Origin: CAYWNK01 sp047639615
Lineage (GTDB): Bacteria; Planctomycetota; UBA1135; GCA-002686595
Assembly: GCA_047639615.1 (NCBI GenBank)
Contig: JBLIOL010000155.1
Coordinates: 1 to 12,323 of the forward strand
Direction of reading: 5' to 3'
Length of the DNA stretch: 12,323 bases
The position numbers were made by a program, and so were the translations under genes. Below are positions 8,735 to 12,323 of this stretch, piece after piece. Each line of letters begins with the position of its first letter. The first letter of the stretch is position 1. The notes beneath the pieces were generated by a model. It was not told the origin of the DNA, ran no database searches, and saw only the letters and a program-made list of their open reading frames with translations.

Positions 8735-9580
8735 TCAGTCGTGGGTGAGCCAGCGCAGGGCGCGATCGGGACAATCGCTGATGATGGCATCCACGCCCAT
8801 GCCGGCCAGGCGCTTCACATTGGTTTCGTCGTTGACGGTCCAGACGAAGACCGGGAAGCCGCACTCGTGGGCCTGGCGCAGCAGGTCGGGAGTGACGTGC
8901 TTGTGGGAGACGCCGAGCGCGCTGACGCGCGCGGCTAGGGCGCTGCGCATGAGCGGGGCGAAGTCGGCTCCCTGTTCGGGTACTTCCGAGACCAGCCAGG
9001 TGGTGGGCAAGTGTGCGTCGAGGCGCGCGATCTCGGCCACGATCTCGCGCTGGAAGGAGAAGATCATGACCTCGTGCGAGGGCGTCTCAGCTGTGCGCAG
9101 GGCCTGGATGACGGCGGCGGCGATGCCCACTTGCTCACCCTTGATTTCGATCACCGGGCGCAGCTTGCCGCGCACGGCGCGCAGGAATTCCACCAGGGTC
9201 GGGATGCGCTCGCCCTTGTACTTGGGGTCCTTCCATGATCCGGCGTCGAGAGTCTTGAGCTCGGCTAGGGAGCGGCCGGTCACCGGGCCAACGGCATCGG
9301 TGGTGCGCTCCAAGTCACCGTCGTGGAAGAGCACCGGTACGCCGTCGGTGGTCAAGTACACATCGCACTCCGCCAGGCGCGCACCGTACTCGACCGCGAG
9401 CGCGTAGGCGGCCAGAGTGTTCTCGGGAGCGTCGGTGGAGGCGCCGCGGTGAGCGATGACCATGGGCTGCGCCCAGTTGTGCTGGATGGGCTCGGCTTGC
9501 TGGGGCTGGGCGCTGCCCACGACGAGTCCGATGCCTAGTAGGCAGAGGGCTGCGGTGCGAAAAGTGTGTGAGTTGGGCAT
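8735..9580 (-). CDS. Exported glycerophosphodiester phosphodiesterase family protein
   Basis: The protein is 281 residues from the ATG at 9580. It has a signal peptide (hydrophobic residues 10-22, likely cleavage after VVGSA near residue 24). The GDPD TIM-barrel motifs follow: AHRG (His44, Arg45), PENT (Glu54), AECDV (Glu71, Asp73), FHDGDLERTT (His86), and IEIKG (Glu145, Lys147), ending in the VFVWTVND and DAIISDCPDRAL strands typical of the C-terminal half. His44, Glu71, Asp73, His86 and Glu145 match the general acid/base and metal ligands of the family, so it should hydrolyse glycerophosphodiesters to glycerol-3-phosphate and an alcohol, here probably in the periplasm. The frame stays open upstream to 10105, but that part has no family similarity and lies antisense to another gene, while the ATG at 9580 directly precedes the signal peptide. 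It ends in TGA and is 37 bases before the small membrane protein. Confidence 0.93.
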   Translation of the reverse strand: MPNSHTFRTAALCLLGIGLVVGSAQPQQAEPIQHNWAQPMVIAHRGASTDAPENTLAAYALAVEYGARLAECDVYLTTDGVPVLFHDGDLERTTDAVGPVTGRSLAELKTLDAGSWKDPKYKGERIPTLVEFLRAVRGKLRPVIEIKGEQVGIAAAVIQALRTAETPSHEVMIFSFQREIVAEIARLDAHLPTTWLVSEVPEQGADFAPLMRSALAARVSALGVSHKHVTPDLLRQAHECGFPVFVWTVNDETNVKRLAGMGVDAIISDCPDRALRWLTHD

Positions 9581-9597
9581 GGAGTGGGCTGGGGGGG

Positions 9598-9610
9598 CTG
9601 GGAATCCCAG
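9598..9610. promoter_or_regulatory. 13-bp palindrome in the divergent intergenic region
   Basis: CTGGGAATCCCAG is an inverted repeat (5-bp arms) between the divergent phosphodiesterase-like gene and the TGA-containing cytochrome gene. The 102-base gap must hold promoters for both directions, and a palindrome here could be an operator. No convincing -35/-10 pair is visible and the match is short enough to arise by chance. Confidence 0.25.
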
Positions 9611-9630
9611 AGTAGCGCTGTCGGATGTAA

Positions 9631-9663
9631 GGCCTGCTAGGATTTGGACCACAATCGCAGGCC
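9631..9663 (+). promoter_or_regulatory. Leader hairpin upstream of the TGA-containing cytochrome gene
   Basis: GGCCTGC (9631-9637) pairs perfectly with GCAGGCC (9657-9663). Inside it GATT (9641-9644) pairs with AATC (9653-9656), leaving a three-base bulge TAG and an eight-base loop. The stem has 11 pairs and ends 20 bases before the ATG at 9683, so it could sit in the 5' leader and affect translation or mRNA stability. The transcription start is unknown, so this is only a candidate. Confidence 0.35.
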
Positions 9664-9682
9664 CTCCAGCGAGAATGCGTGT

Positions 9683-10591
9683 ATGAACTTCCGCAGCTTC
9701 ACCAAGCCCCAACAAGCGGCCGTCCTGGGGGGCAGCTTGGGCCTGATCCTGGCGCTCATCGTGCCCAGTGCAATGGCCAGCCAAGATCTTGGCACCGTCA
9801 AGAACACGTCGAAGGACGAGTACACGCCCATGGAACTCGTGGGCGCTGGCAAGGTCTTCCAGGAGTCCTGCACCTTCTGTCATGTGGTGCCCGACCCGGC
9901 GCACCCCACCGATCGCGCTTGGCTGAACCAGGTCAGCGACACGGCCTGAAGCTCGACTCCCGCCAAGGCCCGTGGGGCCATGATTGCATTCCTTGAGTCG
10001 AAGCCGTTCGAAATGCCCATCGCCGTGACCTCCGCTGCGGAGGAGGACGTGGATGAGGGCACCGTCGAGGTGAGCTTCGCCGCGGGCGACCTCTTCCTCG
10101 AGCATGAGGACGGCCAGGCCTATCGCTTGTCCTGGAGCGCGGACGAGTCCGAAGAAGGGCGCGGCCGAGTTCTACCGGTGGGCGAGTACCGCTTGCGCAC
10201 CTATCGCATCTTGGCCATGGCCGGGGAGCAGCCCTGGCACATTTCGGTCACCAAGCCGACGATCAAGAAGGTTCAGGTGCTCGAGGGCGAGGTCACCGAG
10301 ATCGACATCGACCCGGACATTCATCTGTCGACGCGCGTGGGCCGTGGCATGGGCATGGTGAACATTGCGGGCGAGCAGCGCGCGGGCCTGACCATCTACC
10401 GCGGACAGCAGCGCATCCCCATGGGCTACAGCCTCTTGGACGCTGACGGCGAGCAAGTGGCTGAGGGCTCAATGGCCTATGGCTGAGGCGGGTCCGCTGG
10501 GACTTCGTTGAAGTCCATCCCCAAGGGAGCCTCGCTGGTCGCCGTGTATGAGAAACCGCCCTTCAAGATCGTCGGAAAGGACGCGCACTAA
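9683..10591 (+). CDS. Probable two-selenocysteine c-type cytochrome (two in-frame TGA codons)
   Basis: From the ATG at 9683 a single frame of 302 codons runs to TAA at 10589-10591, interrupted only by TGA at codon 89 (9947-9949) and codon 268 (10484-10486). There is no frameshift. Residues 13-32 are a signal peptide or membrane anchor. ESCTFCH (Cys63, Cys66, His67) is a c-type haem site, followed by VPDPAHPTDRAW and then TGA in the context DTA-U-SST. The segment after it, with PAKARGAMIAFLES, continues a cytochrome-like helix, so the stop falls in the middle of a domain. Residues about 110-267 are a beta-rich domain (GEYRLRTYRI, KVQVLEGEVTEIDID) that I do not recognise. The second TGA lies in MAYG-U-GGS, and 34 more codons end in PPFKIVGKDAH. 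All segments keep GC-rich third positions. Each TGA has a downstream hairpin suited to selenocysteine insertion. If the TGAs were true stops, the pieces would be 88 residues (9683-9949), a fragment at 9980-10486, and an orphan tail. A pseudogene is the main alternative. Confidence 0.65.
9947..9949 (+). other. In-frame TGA 1, candidate selenocysteine codon (codon 89)
   Basis: The TGA lies 22 codons after the haem histidine of CTFCH, between GAC-ACG-GCC and AGC-TCG-ACT, with the same frame open and coding-like on both sides. A cysteine codon differs from it by one base, and the context (Asp-Thr-Ala-x, then Ser-Ser-Thr) would suit a redox residue near the haem. Read as selenocysteine, it restores continuity into the Ala/Arg-rich helix that follows. 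Confidence 0.6.
9951..10004 (+). promoter_or_regulatory. Candidate bacterial SECIS-like stem-loop after TGA 1
   Basis: GGCCC (9967-9971) pairs with GGGCC (9975-9979) around the three-base loop GTG; 22 bases separate the TGA from the loop. An outer stem is also possible: GC-TCGACTC (9951-9959) with GAGTCGA-a-GC (9995-10004), nine pairs with one bulged A, beginning one base after the TGA. CAA (9964-9966) can pair with TTG (9984-9986) as an intermediate stem. A short upper stem, a loop starting with GU, and a loop 16-37 bases from the UGA are the features used to model bacterial SECIS elements. No folding energy was calculated. Confidence 0.5.
10484..10486 (+). other. In-frame TGA 2, candidate selenocysteine codon (codon 268)
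   Basis: The TGA follows ATG-GCC-TAT-GGC and precedes GGC-GGG-TCC. The frame continues for 34 further codons with GC-rich third positions to TAA at 10589-10591. The tail contains plausible protein sequence (SIPKGASLVAVYEKPPFKIV). The local motif would be Tyr-Gly-Sec-Gly-Gly-Ser, a Gly-flanked position typical of an exposed redox residue. Confidence 0.58.
10490..10520 (+). promoter_or_regulatory. Candidate bacterial SECIS-like stem-loop after TGA 2
   Basis: GGACTTC (10500-10506) pairs perfectly with GAAGTCC (10510-10516), seven base pairs around the three-base loop GTT. The loop begins 21 bases after the TGA. A lower stem GGGT (10490-10493) with ATCC (10517-10520), including one G-U pair, leaves a six-base left bulge (10494-10499) that contains a U. 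The loop starts with GU, as in the first hairpin, and the spacing is nearly the same. No folding energy was calculated. Confidence 0.55.
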
Positions 10592-10658
10592 CAAGGCCGA
10601 GTTATGGCGATTGGGGTCAGGCACAAAACCTCAATCGCCATAACTTGCTTGGGCCTTG
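10592..10658. terminator. Long bidirectional terminator-like hairpin
   Basis: GTTATGGCGATTG (10601-10613) is a perfect inverted repeat of CAATCGCCATAAC (10632-10644), and the pairing can extend inward through GGGT/ACCT to a ten-base loop. An outer CAAGGCC (10592-10598) pairs with GGCCTTG (10652-10658). The structure exactly fills the 68 bases between two convergent stops (TAA ending at 10591 and the - strand TAG at 10660-10662). There is no U-tract on either side, so it may be a transcript-end stabiliser or factor-dependent terminator, not a classical intrinsic one. Its placement supports TAA at 10591 as the real end of the TGA-containing gene. Confidence 0.75.
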
Positions 10659-10659
10659 G

Positions 10660-12323
10660 CTACTTCTGCGGTCGGTAAGCGTGGAAGTCAGTCGCTAGTT
10701 CGACACCGAGTTCCACCGAGTTCACCGTCTGGATCGAGCGGCCGGAGGCTTCGTTGCTTTCGATGCTCTTATGCCAAATGGCGACGCCGTCCACCATGCG
10801 GTAGTCCTCGTAGGTGGCGCGGATGGGCAGGCGCATGATGCCTTCGGTGTAGATGAAGTCCATGCGTTCCAGCTGACCGTTCTCGGCGTTCACGAACAGG
10901 CTGCGCGGTGCCTGCTTTCCGTGCTGGGCCTTGAGCTTGAGTACCTGGTGGTCTTCGTGCTCTTCCATCGACTCGATCACGACGCTATCGAAGGTCTCGC
11001 GCCAGTCACCGAAGATTAGCGATGGATGGCCGCGCAAGACCTGGATCAGACGAGTGCCATCTAGAGGTGTAAGCCCGCGGGCGGCGTTGAAGGCCCAGCC
11101 TGACTCACCGTTCGAACCGAAAGCCACGCTGCCAAAGTCACCGAAATCGATGTGCATGCGGTGGGCCAGGGGCTTGAGGCGTGCTTCAAAGACGTACTGA
11201 CCGGTGACACCTGACTGGGCCGAACGCAAGGTCCCGTGGGTTCGGATGGTGCCGTGCTTCTGCAGTAGTTGGGCGCGGCCGCCGGTGGGGCGTAGCTCGA
11301 AGAGCTGCTCGAGGGTGGGCAGCTCGCCTGCTTGTTCGCTGTCGGCATCCGCCACGCGCAGTAGCTCGCGAGTCCCGCCCTCCTCAAGCATGGTCAGGGA
11401 GTGCACTCGCTCGGCGGCGTCAAGATTGAAGCGCACAGCGATCTTGTCCGTGACGCGGAATTGTCGTTTACCCTCGGCGTCGGGTGCACGCAGTTCGAAG
11501 ACCATCTGGTCGGGGACATCCACAGCGAGGCGGTTGTTCTGGATCAGGACCGTGACGTCCTGGTCCTTCTCCTTGAGGTGGTAGGTGCCGATGAAAGGCT
11601 CCAGTTGCTCGAGCGGGATCTCCACGGCAATCTTATGACCTTCACGGGGAAGCTCAAAGCTCATGCCCGACTGATGCATGCGCATGCCGATGGGACGGCC
11701 GCTCTCGTCACGCTCGAAGGAGACTGCGACCTGGTCCGTCAGGCGGAAGTACCACTTGCCCTCTTTATCGGGCTCGTAGAGTTCGAAGTTCATCTGGCCG
11801 GGTACGTTGACCGCGAGATGTTCGTTCTGGATCGAGACCTCGAAGGTGGCGTCGTGGAAGCTGCCGAAGTTGGCCGTGTAGTTGCCGAGGTAGGCGTCCA
11901 GGTCGTCTTCGGAGATGCTCGCTGCGGGAGCCTTGACTTCGCCCAGCAGGGTCTCGAAGACGATGCTGATGGAGCCCTGCTGCAGGGGCGTGGCGGTGAC
12001 GTTGGTGAGCATTACGAAGCCTATGCCAGCTTCGGGCATGAAAGCTACTTCCGCCCCGAAGCCGTCGATGTTGCCGCCGTGCTCGATGACGCGCTTGCCC
12101 AGGCGTTCTTGCAGCATCCAACCCATGCCGTACTCCATCTTCTCGCCCATGGAAATGTTGGCGGTCCAGGTGTCGTGCAGGGCCTCCTCCGAGATCAGTC
12201 GCTGGCCTTCGTGCTCTCCGTCCGCGAGCTGGAAGTTCAACCAATTGGCCATGTCCAGCACGTTGGAGTTGATCGATCCGGCCGGGCCGATGGAGTAGAG
12301 GTCGAGCATGTTCTTGTGGTCGA
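10660..12323 (-). CDS. Serine hydrolase (beta-lactamase/PBP-like), C-terminal part, with two DUF3471-like repeats and a LolA-like domain
   Basis: The gene is cut by the right edge: the frame is still open at 12323, so the ATG at 12309 is internal. Numbering from that Met, residues 1-125 are the end of a class C beta-lactamase-like fold: PAGSINSNVLDMANWL (9-24), YGMGW (60-64), and EHGGNIDGF (76-84) with HGG in the place of the KTG motif, then VMLTN. The catalytic SxxK and Y-x-N motifs must lie outside the window and cannot be checked. Two related beta-rich modules follow (about 137-222 and 236-318), each with an aromatic-x-G-x-Y start, a QN-x-x-LAV-[ND]-VP-x-QM-x-FEL centre and an [FL]-TD-x-[IV]-AV strand, as in the C-terminal domains of many such hydrolases. 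Residues about 333-545 resemble LolA-like lipid-binding domains (IYTEGIMRLPIRATYEDYRMVDGVAIWHKS). Likely periplasmic peptidase or esterase; substrate unknown. It converges on the cytochrome gene across a strong hairpin. Confidence 0.88.
   Translation of the reverse strand, partial: DHKNMLDLYSIGPAGSINSNVLDMANWLNFQLADGEHEGQRLISEEALHDTWTANISMGEKMEYGMGWMLQERLGKRVIEHGGNIDGFGAEVAFMPEAGIGFVMLTNVTATPLQQGSISIVFETLLGEVKAPAASISEDDLDAYLGNYTANFGSFHDATFEVSIQNEHLAVNVPGQMNFELYEPDKEGKWYFRLTDQVAVSFERDESGRPIGMRMHQSGMSFELPREGHKIAVEIPLEQLEPFIGTYHLKEKDQDVTVLIQNNRLAVDVPDQMVFELRAPDAEGKRQFRVTDKIAVRFNLDAAERVHSLTMLEEGGTRELLRVADADSEQAGELPTLEQLFELRPTGGRAQLLQKHGTIRTHGTLRSAQSGVTGQYVFEARLKPLAHRMHIDFGDFGSVAFGSNGESGWAFNAARGLTPLDGTRLIQVLRGHPSLIFGDWRETFDSVVIESMEEHEDHQVLKLKAQHGKQAPRSLFVNAENGQLERMDFIYTEGIMRLPIRATYEDYRMVDGVAIWHKSIESNEASGRSIQTVNSVELGVELATDFHAYRPQK

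Noticed and set aside
8698..8790. Longer start for the small membrane protein
   Set aside because: It would add a Pro/Ser-rich segment and overlap the previous gene by 56 bases; the internal ATG directly precedes the first helix.
9581..10105. N-terminal extension of the phosphodiesterase-like frame
   Set aside because: The extra 175 residues have no family similarity, precede a clear signal peptide start at 9580, and lie antisense to the cytochrome gene.
9947..10486. TGA read as tryptophan by an alternative genetic code
   Set aside because: The sulfatase and phosphodiesterase-like genes end in TGA at the expected family length, and tryptophan is encoded by TGG throughout the window.
9950..10486. 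Frameshifted pseudogene or separate second gene starting at 9980
   Set aside because: There is no frameshift, the 10 codons between the TGA and the ATG at 9980 are coding-like, and a start at 9980 would cut a helix and leave no signal or ribosome site. A nonsense-only pseudogene remains possible.

Overview
The window looks like chromosomal DNA from a high-GC, Gram-negative, probably Planctomycetota-like bacterium. This is inferred from gene content: a very large exported protein built of carboxypeptidase-regulatory-like repeats, a formylglycine sulfatase, a giant membrane-anchored coiled-coil protein, a small c-type cytochrome, and no clear Shine-Dalgarno sequence at any of the six visible starts. 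Nothing in the sequence fixes the genus.

Layout: bases 1-245 hold no gene I can support. A + strand gene (246-3338) encodes a 1030-residue exported protein with about eight tandem beta-sandwich repeats. It meets, stop codon over stop codon, a 1213-residue coiled-coil membrane protein on the - strand (3335-6976). Continuing on the - strand are a sulfatase (7098-8411), a 70-residue membrane protein (8485-8697) and an exported glycerophosphodiester phosphodiesterase-like protein (8735-9580). Their spacings are 121, 73 and 37 bases, so these four - strand genes could be one transcription unit read from about 9.6 kb down to 3.3 kb. A divergent + strand gene (9683-10591) follows, then a strong hairpin between converging genes (10592-10658), then the C-terminal part of a serine hydrolase running off the right edge on the - strand (10660-12323).

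The most interesting item is the + strand gene at 9683-10591. A conventional gene caller would report two or three unrelated fragments, but they lie in one reading frame interrupted only by two TGA codons (9947-9949 and 10484-10486) and closed by a TAA. Each TGA is followed, after about 20-22 bases, by the loop of a perfect hairpin, and each three-base loop begins with GT. That is the arrangement expected of bacterial selenocysteine insertion elements. The product would be a secreted or membrane-anchored single-haem cytochrome c with two selenocysteines, one 22 residues after the haem histidine and one in a C-terminal Tyr-Gly-Sec-Gly-Gly motif. The alternative is a pseudogene with two nonsense mutations. 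Selenocysteine machinery is not in this window, so the case rests on frame continuity, coding character and hairpins.

Functionally the window is dominated by envelope or periplasmic proteins: six of seven products carry a signal peptide, an N-terminal anchor or membrane segments, and the seventh lacks its N-terminus here. No pathway linking all of them is visible.
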